Positions 34,956 to 47,060 of a stretch of DNA of 64,000 nucleotides are shown in pieces. Position numbers and translations under genes: made by a program. Each line of letters opens with the position of its first letter. The stretch's first letter is position 1. The DNA is from Daphnia pulex (Eukaryota; Arthropoda; Branchiopoda; Diplostraca; Daphniidae), in assembly GCF_021134715.1 (NCBI RefSeq), contig NC_060025.1, positions 1,116,001-1,180,000 on the forward strand. The letters are read 5' to 3'. The notes under the pieces were generated by a model. That model was not told where the DNA came from and did no database searches. It saw only the letters and a program-made list of their open reading frames with translations.

Positions 34956-35199
34956 ATGACTGATTATAAAGGGATGGGAATTCCTCTTTGTATTAAAATT
35001 ACCGCGCTAAAACAACAATTTGCATTTCTTCACGTTACAAAAAAATAATTTTGGAAATTTGGCATTCCAGCTTGTTTTTTAATTTGTAAAACAGAATGAA
35101 CGATTACTTGAGTTTTTTTCGAAAAAGATGTAGAAAAATCTGTTTAAAATCATTTTTATATCGAAGTTTCGCAATTACTATAAAACATGAATATTGAAA

Positions 35200-38124
35200 T
35201 TACTTGAAATTAGGTTTGGGAATGAGAGCGTCGATAATTTCCTGTGAGACGGGACTGTTTTCGACCTGCTCTAGCACCTGGCGGAATCCATCACCTAAGC
35301 GGACAAAGTAGTCGGCAGCCATAGCTTCAATTTTCTAGAAATAAAATTATAAGAACATTTCAATCAATTATAACTATTGGGGCTTTAACATCATTAAAAT
35401 CTCCTACACACCTGAAATTCGATTTCGCCATCTTTTAATTCTTGGGCATGTTTCGCCAGTGTACTTTGCAATTCTTTTTCTTGTTTGTTCATCTGAGCTT
35501 TTTGCTCTGCAAATCTGTAAACAAAAGGTATTAGCAACGTCATTTTCAAATTATACTTATTCAAAGTTTCTATACTTTTGTTGAAGCGTTTCTAATTCGT
35601 ACTGCTGACGCATTTGAAGTGGATCGGAACGCGGAGCAGCGGATAAACTCTCCAGCTCAGCCAACTGAGAAAGGTACAGTCGTTCCTGCACGCCATAAAT
35701 TATAAGATGATTATGCAACAACGGAAACAAGAATAGCCCTTACCATATCATCACGATCGGCTTTCACCGACTGAAGTTTTTCTTCTAGTCGAGATTTCAC
35801 AAGTTCGGTGTGTTTCAATTCCATCTAAAAAAATTACGTTGGATATCGAAAGTGTAGAAAACAACGCATTTGCATTTCATACCTTAAACTGTGAGATTTC
35901 CGCCAAAATCCGCTCCTTTCTCTCGTTCAAGGCAATGCAGCGACTCTCGATATCCGACAAATTGCTTATTTTGGCTTCCAGGAAATTTTTCAGGGCTTTC
36001 TGTAAGATTTCAGTTGGTATAATATCAACAAAGAACGACAGAAAGAAGGAAATTACCTTAGGATCCATGCCTGCCGGTACAGTCATTCCCATATCCATCA
36101 GATCAACATTCAACTCACGATCAAATTTAATATCCTTGATGAAATTAATAAATCGCAATTTGATTAGATAATTTGTAGCTCTCGATACTTCTAATTTTGA
36201 TCTTACCTGGGCCGCGATATTGGCAAGCTGCATTTCACGTTTCTCGACGAGTTTAGCCACTTGTTCGCGCTGCTCTGAAGCAGCAGCGTAGTCTCTTTTA
36301 TTGGCAGCGATGGCAGACTTGATGCGACGAGCCTCGTCGGCGCTGACTTTACAATTCTTCGCGGCAGTATGAATTGCAACAATCTCTTTTTGTGTCAGAG
36401 CGGTTTTCTCCTCTGGGTTTTTTAAATTTTCCATTTAGTATTTCTAAGTTCGCAGTAATGGAACAGAGGAAAGAAACTTACTAATCTCTTCCAGGCGCTG
36501 GACAAGATGTCTCTCTTCATTCTGAAGCTCGTTGCAGCGCTGTTGCATCTGAACTTCTTTCGCAGAAATCTCTTCCAACCTTTGCTCTTCTTTTTTCGCC
36601 TCAGCTCTTAATTCCTGCAAATGTACACGCATATAAATTTGAGTGACAAGAACTAAAATAATAAGTTAACGAGTAACCTCGGTCTGAGAGCTTTTTTTCT
36701 CGATAGCCTTGTATTCTTCGGTTATGGCTTTTATCTGTTGTTCAAGCATTTCTGCGCGGCCCTCTTCGACTTGATGCTTCTCCACTATAAATCCATGACA
36801 ATTCAACAATAATTATAAATTTTAAAGTTTCTTCAAATTTATTTATGTAAATTTACTATAGAAACGGCGGAACTCATCGGACAAATCAAAATTTACATCC
36901 ATACACCAAGCGTTGTATGACTGTGTCATGATAACTAACTCCGCCTATTAAAAAAAAAAGTATTCACATATGTTAGGAAACATTGAAATAAAGAGCAAAG
37001 GCAATTACCTTTTCTAGCGATTCATCATCGTCCTGTTCTGACATAATCACTCGGATAAGATCACATAACCAACTGAGAAGACCAGCAATTTGCGAAGTCG
37101 AATGTAATGCGCCGACTAAATTTGGAAAGCGAATAAAATTGGAAATCATCTCTCAGGGCAAAATAAACACACCATAAAACACACTTACTAGAGACAAGAG
37201 CAGACTTCGCCAAGGTTCCACAATAGCCAAGATCCTTCATATTCTTTATCAGTTCATCCTCATTGAAACGAGGGGCTAATTGGTAGTTGTGATCAATGAA
37301 CTGGTAAATGTACTATTTAAAAAGATATTATTTACTGTCATAATACTCAAATGTATGATAATGAATGAATAGTTACATTAAAGTATTTCATAAAGGATTG
37401 CTTGTCGATTTTTTGAATCTCCTTGTGAGTCACACTTTCAGGAAATCCACTGTCGTTTAAGAATCGAGCCACATTCTTGGCCATTTCCAAAACACAGTTT
37501 TTATCACTTAGATTTCTCGTCTCTTTTAGGTAAGGCTTAGCAGCTCCAGTTAATGTCATATTGCCACGGCTTTACACAAAAAATAATTGTCATGAATAAG
37601 GTAAACAAGGTTGAAAAAATTCATTTGATGAAATACCTTTGAGGTGTCGTACCTCCCATTTGAGGTGTTGTACCTGTAAATCGTAATGGGCCAGATTCTA
37701 AGACAAAAACACAATTACCAAATGAATAACTAATCTCTACAAAATATCGTGCAATTATATACTTGAGGGAGTCACTCCAACAGCTAAGCTCTGATCTTGT
37801 CTTTGTCCATACATCGGTTTCATCTGAAATACAACCAAAACATCCTAGTGTTATGAAACATTCAGAGGTTGACAATTTAACATATTACATATACCGCTGA
37901 TGAAGCAGATGGTCTTGGAATAGAAGAAGACCTTTTATGGGCACTAGATGAGAAAATAACAAAGCATAAACAATACAATCTTTTTAGAATAAGTGTTGTT
38001 AAATTTTGCAATACCTGCTGGCCATGCTAGTGGAGAGATTAGCTACTGGTTGTTTGGCCACTACTCCTGACAGTGTTCGAATAGGCAAAGTGTTTGACGA
38101 TCGCCGTCCTTGTGATCGTCTCAT
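35200..38124 (-). CDS. NDC80: NDC80 kinetochore protein (HEC1)
   Basis: Subunit of the NDC80 complex, which links kinetochores to spindle microtubules. Seventeen exons (descending): 38124-38015, 37943-37895, 37823-37763, 37697-37637, 37569-37377, 37312-37189, 37115-37009, 36944-36857, 36784-36678, 36614-36482, 36412-36207, 36134-36057, 35999-35883, 35824-35744, 35685-35576, 35514-35412 and 35334-35200. They close in frame to about 620 residues, close to the usual ~640. A basic Ser/Thr-rich tail of about 100 residues starts MRRSQGRRSSN. Next comes the microtubule-binding calponin-homology domain (about 105-235) with LGYCGTLAKSALVS and ending in SWLCDLI, and then a long coiled coil to the C-terminus, broken near 370-440. 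The basic tail fits the Aurora B-regulated tail of the family. The 3' end lies about 250 bases from the start of the tetraspanin-like gene. Confidence 0.93.
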
Positions 38125-39019
38125 TTTCGATTAACAAAATTAGTACTCGTTTGAAGACGAAATTAAAAAGAAACAAATGGAAAAATATTAAAAAGGGGTT
38201 TTCAGGCAGCAAACGGTTACAGCTGAAGCCAATCATTCAAACTTCAAAGTGAATTTTTCAACAATGCATTTTCAGCGCAAGGTTGCCAAGTTGCAACACT
38301 AAGAAGAATAAGCAGCAAATCGATTGATTTTTTTTTCAGATTTTTATTATAATTTATTCTGCTTTCTGATGTTTTGCAAAAGCGTTTGGTGATTGAGTAT
38401 AATTAATGGCTAATGCACGTAATAATATTAAGATACATGAGATCATTTATTCATTTGGATTAGCCACATAGACATAGCCAGTAACGTAAATTTTTCATTT
38501 CGGGGAGGTTCGAGGTTTAAACTCTCAAAAGCATTCCTGACTCCGCAAAGTAAACAATTCAAAATTTAACTTCCGTAATAAACGACATGTGAAGATCTGC
38601 GTCATTCTCTTTAGGAGTCGACATTAAATATTGACAATCAGTACAGTCGTAAAGAAGCTTGCTAAAGAATCACTGAGTCAATCCCTTCTTTTCTTTGCGT
38701 AAAAGCTAATAGCTACTCCTAATAGAGCCTAGTACAAAGCGCCTAAAAGCTTCCACATTATTTTTTGCAAGAGGATACTCTTTAGATCTAGACATCCAAG
38801 AATGACTCCACTGCTGCCTTAGTTAAGAATTTACAGGGCTTATCGCAGTGTACTGTGTGCTAATGTGCTGTCCATCAACCGGTAATATGGCGAACCGTTT
38901 ATCTTTGGAATATCAATAGTTACGATAGTTATACAAGCTTCTCTCAAACATACAGTATATGTTATCATATAAGAACGGAAGAGCCATTCCGTTACTATTA
39001 CTATACATTTTGCAGATAT
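38125..39019. other. Intergenic spacer between NDC80 and BBS1
   Basis: About 900 bases of AT-rich DNA with the NDC80 promoter side and the BBS1 3' flank. No gene or repeat was recognised. Confidence 0.5.
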
Positions 39020-40985
39020 TTATATTGTTGGAGAAATATATATTTTAGCCGAAGAAACTAAAAATCCGCGAATAGTTGATTCGGAATCCGGCTCCGTGTC
39101 TTTCGTTACCATCACAATCACTTGACCGCCTTGGCTCATTGGGTCTCGGACACTAATTTTGATCCAATTTTGAGTGTTGGGCAGAAGCATTGCCAGTTTC
39201 ACGCACGAGCGCTCCAACGACAGTTTGCCGTCGGTTACTTGGAGCATAACTGTTAAGTTGTCGATAACTGTCTCGCTTATATTCTGCAGGAGAAGGTGTA
39301 ACATGAACCTAGATCCAGAGCCCAGTAATTTCGCTACAAGATGGACGCAGCGTTTTTCGTCCGGCACCGAATCCAGCGGTCCTACATCCGTTTTATCTAC
39401 GGTATTCGACGACACATTCATCCATTCTTGTAGAGCTCGAAGATGTAACCGGCATATTCCTTCTTGAAACTGGCGATACATTTCTTGTAAACCAAATTTC
39501 AATCAGCACACATCAAAAACGGATTAATTTCAAAACTTTGATTCAATTTTTACTTTTGGGGTCTTCTTTTTCCCTCATTGTTTGATCGACAAACAACTTT
39601 GTCTTGGCTGGCCAAAGGGATTTCTTCTTGGTACTATTAGATGTTGCTGCCTTAGTTGCATTTAAATCAGTTGAAATCGGTTTGTTCGTTTTGTATCCGC
39701 GATTCAGAATTTTCACAATGAGATCTCCATCTGCTCGCAAGCGTATGTATCCGTTAAGTAAATTCACTTTGTTTGAAATATTTTAAAGTAACCTTTTGAT
39801 ACCATGACTAGAACACCGTCTTCTCTTCCAAATCGTCCGCACGTCATCGAGATAATACCCGTGTTGAAGCGCAACTTTTCAATCAGGATGCTTTGACGGT
39901 AGAACTGAACTTCTCCGTTGGCTAGTGAAACGGCCAGCAAAGAAATTTCCTGATTTGCCATTTCAATCCAAGTGATGGCCAAAATAAAATCGTCGACAAC
40001 AATTTTCCGCAATTCTTGTCCCTAAATATGTCAAGATATAACACATCACCTTTCTAAAAAATGTTATGGGAGCTTTTATACCTGCACAGTGTAATGTTTA
40101 ATCGTACGGTCGCTAGTTGCAACGGCAATGGTGACGCCGTTGAAAGCCACTTCCACTATTGACGATCTTGGAGACATAAAAGGTTTGGCCTCCATGGGCT
40201 TTTGATCGGATCGCAATATGTAGACGCCTCCGTCTGGGGTAGTGATCAAAATAACAGCTTCCACGTCATAAAACCCACTGCATTTGATGGAAGTGGGTAC
40301 ACCCGGAAGTTCGATCTGACGTAATTAAACATAAATTGCAGTTTCAGCCTCAATTAGAATCATCAATCTTACTCTGCTAATTGCGTTGAAGGTGTGCGGA
40401 TCGATGATCAGCAGGGAATTATGTTCGGTGCCTACCAACAGTAGCGATGAAGAAGAAACGTCCGGAGTTGAGCGTGATAAGGCGGCTAGTTGAGTAATTT
40501 CAGCCTGAATGTGTTTTCAAATAGTAATACAATTATCGGCTGAAATTGAATTCCATTTCATTTTCACCTGTTCGGTATTAGTGGGGCCACCGTTTGGTAT
40601 GTTGTATTTGTAATAAGGTTTGAAATTTTTGTAGATGTACAAGGATGATCCAGCACCGACAGCAATACCTGTCAGATTCACGGAGCTTAATACATTTAAC
40701 AGAAAAATGATAAATTAATTGGCAGTTATTAATACCTGGAAGTGATCCATCCATACTGAACGTGCAGAGAGCGACAGCCATTTCAGGCAAGCTGATTTCA
40801 CACTGCAAGTCGGTTCCGTTGAGTATCTTGAGATAGCTGAACTCGTAGCCCACCAAGAGCGCCAAAAGACGATTGGTTCCATCTTTGGCCAAGTCGTCCA
40901 CCGCTAGTAGCACTACGCCGCATTCGGCTTTCAAATTTAGTGAAGAACTGTGAAAAGCGTCCAGCCAGAGTTGATTTTTCGACAT
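39020..40985 (-). CDS. BBS1: BBS1, BBSome subunit
   Basis: BBSome core subunit for cargo traffic in cilia; in arthropods cilia are confined to sensory neurons and some sperm. Seven exons (descending): 40985-40736, 40668-40568, 40504-40373, 40315-40082, 40021-39793, 39730-39554 and 39483-39020, in frame to about 528 residues. The start MSKNQLWLDAF matches the family's N-terminal WLDA block. Beta-propeller landmarks include AVGAGSSLYIYKNFKPYYKY, LVGTEHNSLLIIDP and SLANGEVQFYRQ. Then come GRFGREDG, DGDLIVKIL and a KTKLFVDQTMRE linker into the C-terminal beta-sandwich (GAE-type) region. Between exons 2 and 3 it seems to lack about 75 residues of a helical insert present in vertebrate BBS1. Exon 6 has a tandem GAG/CAG acceptor; the CAG was chosen. 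Confidence 0.92.
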
Positions 40986-41562
40986 TTGAAGGACTCCGCA
41001 TGGGAAGCAAAACAATGACTGTTCTTGTGTTGATTATTTCGTCGCGTTGCCTTGGCAACCGTCGTATACAGGGACACCAAATGGGAGCTGGACTTTGAAG
41101 AGGGAGCATTATGAAAGCTAGAATAAAAATAGGAAAACTTGATTATAAGCCGCAACTGTTGTTTCTCCTGTTTAAAGGAATGTAACTTAAGCTCAATTTT
41201 TAGTCGACTTCAATCCTTAAATTCATTTTGTCATAAGGATTTCAAATTTTTGAGAATGCAATTTGTTTTTCTCCTATTTCGGTCTGGACATCATAGGACA
41301 GAAAACATGGGCACCTGAAAATATTATTTGTTTTTCAAAAATGAAATTTTTCCTCGTTCAAGAATGAGCCAAGATTCAAAACCCCCGTAAAGGTCAGATC
41401 TTATCAATCATAAAATTAGCCCAATCTAGGTAGATAAATGACGACATGCAAAACGTTTTATCACACTCGACACCTTTACGCAGATAAGAGAGAGCAGTCT
41501 GTGTTACACAAGATTCCATTTCATTTGCTAACGTTTACCAATCGAAGCAGAAAGTTGAAAGA
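40986..41562. other. Divergent promoter region, BBS1 / Ly6-like gene
   Basis: About 580 bases between the BBS1 start (-) and the Ly6-like gene start (+). It must hold both promoters. No TATA box with good spacing was seen, and no other gene. Confidence 0.5.
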
Positions 41563-42431
41563 ATGCTTCTCGTACGGTTGGTGATCATCGCAGCCCTTTT
41601 TGTTGTGGGCTTACAAGGTAATTGTTTTCCAATTTGAAGCGACATTTAAATAACTACTTTCAACCTCCATCCTTCCATGGATACTTGGCTTCTTTCTAGC
41701 GTCTATTCAGGAATATAAAACAGTTCAGTTTGGTCACGGAAACGTCGGTTATCGAGTCGTTGAAACAGTCGAACCCATTCGAGAGAAAAGGGATACTACG
41801 ACTTCAAACAGTACAATCACAAGTTCCATTTTAGAATGCTACCAGTTCACCTGGCCGGGAGTATCGGAGAACAACACGGTGCCTGACTGTGCCAGGATCA
41901 AAAAATATGTCCCTTGCTTTACGCCTTTCGTTTTTACAAGTAAATATTCCTTCAAAAAATAAAAGAATTAAAAATTATGCATACCAAAGATTAAGATGGA
42001 TTCTAATTATTGCTACACAGACGACACCTCATCTCCCGAGCCCGATCCAGCTATTGTTAAGGACTACTGCGATACTAGAGGATGTAAGGTAACTTGTCCC
42101 AAGACTAATACCAATTCCTGCATTCGTTATGCGTACTATTCAGGTAAGTTGTCGTAAATTCTTCGAATTACTTTTTAGATTTGTGTAACAATATTTCATT
42201 TTTATCTCTGCAGCCGGGCAAGCCGTCAACGTTACCTATTTCTGTGGAGCTGTCCAAGACAGGACGAACGACGTCCCCTTGAAACAAGGTGGTTTTACAG
42301 ATACCATGTCCGGTGGGTTAATTGTAGACGTAAATTACTGTCAAGGAAATCTGTGCAATTCCGCCAATCCTATGCAAGCCCCTATCTTTTTTATGTTTGC
42401 ATTGATGGCAGCCATTGTTTTGTTTCGATAA
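41563..42431 (+). CDS. Ly6/uPAR-like, probably GPI-anchored protein
   Basis: Four exons: 41563-41617, 41700-41939, 42021-42143 and 42214-42431, all with phase-1 introns, giving 211 residues. A signal peptide (MLLVRLVIIAALFVVGLQ) is followed by a linker of about 45 residues. A Cys-rich domain then starts LECYQF and ends YCQGNLCN, the closing signature of the three-finger Ly6/uPAR fold. Ten Cys lie in this domain, the normal complement. The last stretch (PMQAPIFFMFALMAAIVLF) is hydrophobic and runs to the stop with almost no tail, which fits cleavage and attachment to a GPI anchor. Arthropod members act at the cell surface in septate junctions, sleep regulation and vesicle traffic, but no specific orthologue is claimed. 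Phase-1 introns are also typical of this family. Confidence 0.85.
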
Positions 42432-42465
42432 TTCGTAAAAATATACGCGTAAATTTTTCTTTAAT

Positions 42466-42471
42466 AATAAA
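42466..42471 (+). terminator. Poly(A) signal of the Ly6-like gene
   Basis: AATAAA 35 bases after the stop codon at 42429-42431. Confidence 0.6.
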
Positions 42472-42772
42472 CTATTTACCTGAACGCTCAAAAAGATTTC
42501 ATTATTCCAACAATGTGTCGCCATGGAATGATTTCGGCTTTTGGCCAACCCTTTTCTATTCGGCAAAAGAGAGGGGGGGGGGGATTTCGTATATACAAAA
42601 TAAACGGGGCGAGAAAGGACACCGGCAGAGAAAGATCCCGAAACTAGAGACAAGATAAAGAAGAAGACAAAGAACAGTGTAATAATTTAGCACGATTTCT
42701 TTTTAGTGACACCTTTTTGTTGCTCCTATGAACCGCTAACCAGAATACGACACACGAGATGATTTCATTATG

Positions 42773-45700
42773 TTAAAGCATACCGAAACCTTTCGAGTAA
42801 TCAATTGCTTTCATCAGACGCTCCTTTAGTTTCTCCTTGTTATCGTACTCGGGAAGTAGAAGCACGTTATAGCACGTGTGAGCCATCGGAAGCCTAGTAA
42901 AAATTTGCGGATAGCATACATTTTAATTAATTAAATTAATTATTCATCTATCTTGTATTACCTATCTGAATCGGCTCCATTGCGAGCGATTATTAGTTTC
43001 AATCGACCTAATCCTCCGACAGGTACGCGGTCAGAACCGGTAGTAAATTGAAGCAAACGTCGTTTATCCTCGACACTTAGCTCGTGGACGACTGACCTGT
43101 AATCAAAATTAGGACATCAATAAGAATGTACATAAGGGACACTGCTGACGTGGTTACCAAAAATGTTTGATGGTTTCAGATTGAGCAGTAAATCCGCCAT
43201 CGTATTCTGTGGCGTTTTGGAGTTCTTCAAAATCGAAAATATGACTACCGCAAACCAATTGTTCGACTTCTTCCGGCCGGAAGAGCGTACCCAAAGGACT
43301 TTCTTCCGTTACCATAGCAAAACCGCGACGAAAGGCTGCAAACTGCCTACCGACACACTCGTTGAGCAGATAGTCTGCGTAGAGTTCGACAAACTCACGT
43401 CGGTTTTCAAGGTTCACATTGCAACTTGCGCCATTTTCCTAATTTCCAATAAAAATAGACTTTAGCAAATAAATTTTTCACAAGCCAAATAAAATTGAAA
43501 TACCTTCAAGTCATGATTGTAAACGACTCCAAACACATCTTTGTAAGATATGCTAAACGTTTGCATAAGTGTTTCTTCAATGTCAGAATCCGGGTATTCC
43601 AGAAGTTCTGTCAGACCTTTTCACGCAAAAATACAAAACTTTTAAATATAAACTTAGACTTGTTTAGAGGAAAATTAGACTTACCTTTCCAAAGAGTTGG
43701 ATCGAGTTCTTGAAGGTCTTCGAATGTCCCTTTACGACCAAGAAGCTTACGATAGACAACCATAGGAAAGTGAATGTCTAGAATGATCGTGTTGTAAATA
43801 GCCAATCCGAGCATGATGCCAATCAACGTAAATTGGGCGTCACTTTCAAACGACGTAGGGTTGAACCAGAAATTGCGAGTGTCGGAGTTGAAGGCAAACA
43901 TGGCGTAGTCGGGATTGAAAACTTGGTCGATGACTAACTGAAAAAACTCTTTCGACAGACCACCTTCATCAATGCCTTGCTCGCCTTCAAATTCCACCAC
44001 CAATTGCTTCTTGAGATCCGAAGGATTCTCCATGGCTACCTGTTAAGTAAGTAATTAGTCAATAAGGACGTTTCCTAATTAGATCCCTGATTGAAACTTA
44101 CCATTTCCAAACCAATAAGGGCATCGTCGATGACATGATCACGTCGAATTTTCAACTAGTGAAATAGGGATAGAAAAAAGTAAGTTTAGTTAGAATCTTT
44201 TTAAGAAATAGAAAACCTCTATTGGATAAATACCTTTAGATATGGATTACTTGGTTGTCCGTTCATGACGCTGTTGAAAATACTTTGACGACGTTCGCTA
44301 TACATTCTGATACGGTTATCATAATAGAGACCGAGGGCTTTGGCGGCCGGTGTAAGAATGAATGGGAAGTTCATGAAACTAATCTTCAATGCATTGTTGG
44401 AAGCCGAAGGAGGGGCTTCGGAGGCAGCGGCAAAGTAGGCAAAATCACGATCCATCTCAACAACATCACTTAGCGGTTCGTTGTAGAAGTCAGCAAAAGC
44501 GACCGGAGGTTGTCGACAGTCAAGAACGTTGACTCCAAGTTCCGACATAAGTGGATCATTCTTTCTTGTCTATTTAGCAAAGTAAAAAATGGATCAAAAC
44601 AAATTTTGTTTCGAAATGTCAGTCAAAGCTTACCTTGTTTTGCTTGGAACCCAACCTAGGGGAAGGATCGATTCCAAACGAAAAGACATCGAAGGAATCT
44701 TTAGAAGGATCGTCTGTTTCCATCGCGTCAACTGATGCACCAGTCAACTTACTGCTAGGTGTGGTACAAGAAAATATGTTGACGCAGTACAGTATTCGCA
44801 TCACCTGTTAGACAAATTGGAAAATCAACGAATAAGAGGGGTAAGCATTGCAAAACAATATTTAAACCACTATACCTTGACACAAGCAGTAATAGTATTG
44901 TCATCATTGATGGCATAGTCTCGCCCAAAATCTCCTGATAACACTCTAAAACTAATGAGCTGTTGAAGTGTTTGGACCAGATTTCTTAGATTGGGGACAC
45001 TGTGAGCCGCCCAAAATCGGACTAGAGTGGCTTGTTGGGTTAGAGGTAAAAGAGCGCAGGCGCGGCATAAGGTCGGCAAAACACTTTCAAAGTAGTCACC
45101 AGTGCCAAGCCACGGTAGTTCGAAAACAATGACGAAGACGTTGAGCAAATTGACTTCAGCTTTTTGCCTCCCGAATTTCATATCCAGTTCAATAGTTTCG
45201 CATAGAAGAATGAGGGCGTGAACTAAGGCGCTTTCGTAGTTTTGTGGCTCGATGGAGCTCAAGACTTCGAATGATCGGCGGACGCAACAGATATCAACGC
45301 TGACTTCTTGGCCAACGTCCTGGAGACGAGGTTCTGCGACGGCTTCTTGGCTGTCTTTATCTTTATCCAAATCCACCTCCATCGAGCGAAGTTGTTCTTT
45401 ACTTAGCTGGCCATGTCCTAATGTAGATGTACATGAGTTGTTTCCTTGCGTAATAAAACTCTTCCCCAACAGCTCAGGATTGGCAAAGACATGTCCCAAT
45501 GTGTGAACTAGCTTTGAATAGATTCCATATTCTTTGCAATTGTCAACGATCTGCTTAAAATTTGTTTCTGTCAACTTGGTTGGTTTGGAAATGCCTGATT
45601 TGTCATTTGCAGGATGGCCAGACACACTCAGAGCTGGAGGAACCCACAATCCCTGCTTCAAATTGGAAATCTAGCCTGATTAATGAGACTACTGAAATGA

Positions 45701-46173
45701 AACAATTGGTTAAATACTTTGAGCAATTGCTGATCAGAGATGGCACTAGTACTAGCAGGTGTAATTTCAGGAAACAATGTGCTCGGTAGTTCATTCTTGC
45801 CAGTGCCAACACAAAGCCTTCCTTTGCGGGCAAATAAATCCAGAGCCTATGCAATATAATCAATCAATGACTGGCTTCTTCTAAAATTATTTTTTATGTT
45901 GATACCTGAGCAGCAGCTTGGTTTGGAGAAAGATTTTGAACTTTTTTACTAGAGGCACAATGTTCATTGTTACAGTTTTGGTCACCACATCCTTCAGTCA
46001 GCTGGAAATAATAACGTTTGATTAACTGACGAGCTGCAACACGCTTGTCCAGTGTTTGACTGTCCCCAGCACTACCATGTCAAAAACAAACATTAGTATT
46101 GGTTACATCTAAATATTAAAATTGCCAAATACCTCAAGATATTGCCACCATCATTTTTACCATTTTCAGCCAT
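42773..46173 (-). CDS. UBE3A: UBE3A (E6-AP), HECT ubiquitin ligase
   Basis: HECT-type E3 that accepts ubiquitin on its own Cys and passes it to substrates, including proteasome-linked targets. Twelve exons (descending): 46173-46133, 46071-45906, 45846-45718, 45670-44876, 44804-44634, 44569-44234, 44155-44102, 44039-43685, 43616-43504, 43438-43158, 43096-42962 and 42893-42773, in frame to about 898 residues (the family is about 850-900). The N-terminal AZUL zinc-binding domain shows Cys42, Cys47, Cys52 and Cys81 ([17 protein letters not shown]). The HECT domain (about 545-898) includes [34 protein letters not shown] and FPMVVYRK. Its catalytic Cys866 lies in [13 protein letters not shown], and the product ends KGFGML, as expected. 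The intron between exons 3 and 4 is only 47 bases; it was inferred because the frame shifts and stops without it. Confidence 0.94.
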
Positions 46174-47060
46174 GTTGCAATTACTTTTGGCTTAATGATT
46201 ATAATTTACGTCAATGAAATCAATCGGAAGGCCGTGAGTAGTTGATAAACTTCAAGCGACCGAAAGAAAAAGGGACACAGATGACTAGCATAATGGAATT
46301 CGAGCCATTATCTGCTTACAACTTTGTACGATTCCTGATTTGGGAAAACGCGTTTTGATTGAAATTACGTTGACCAGTGGAACGTAAATAGCTCAAAACC
46401 TGCAATTAATATTGAAAACGAATTCTCGTTATTCGGGCAAATATGGCAAAAAAAATTAGCTATTTCGTTTACGCAGAGAAATTCTTTGACAACACTTCGC
46501 GCACTGAATGTGCTGCTCGACAAAAGCCCTCTATGATCGGATAGTAAAACTAAAACCTTGTGCAACTAATTTTTATTTAATTAATTTTTTGGGGGGTTCC
46601 TATGTTTAACAAAAATTCATGAGGTCTATCTTGTTTAGACTTCAGAACCTAAAGACAATTCTAACGCTCAAAGATCCGGATTAAAATTACTAGTAGTTCG
46701 TGTGATATTTTGGAATTAATTAAGACCGCCGCAGACAACTCGAATTTCGATACCTGTCGTTGAGGTGAAACAAAATGAATTTCAAACGGGGTTTTTTCGA
46801 GAAGGATCATATTTCAGACATTTCTTTATGGAGAAGCGAAAAGAATAGGCCAGAATTTCGATTTATCTATGCTGATTTATGTGTATTGTATCCCAAGTTT
46901 ACCTAGTAGTTATATAAAATTAACACGCTCATCATCTAAAAGGCTGTGAGTCTGTGACCCACACAGATTTGCAGACAGTGAAACATAAATAAGAAAAATC
47001 TCCAAAAGAACTTGTTTCTTCAATGGTTGTTTACGTAGAAAAGATGACCTTTTAATGTTT
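46174..47060. other. Spacer upstream of UBE3A and downstream of the cathepsin gene
   Basis: AT-rich. Contains the UBE3A 5' flank and the protease 3' flank, both on the minus strand. No other gene was recognised. Confidence 0.45.

Noticed and set aside
39724-39767. Upstream extension of BBS1 exon 6 (MNLLNGYIRLRA)
   Set aside because: Including it would break the family alignment between VSK and DGDLIVKIL. The CAG acceptor at 39731 fits phase and alignment.
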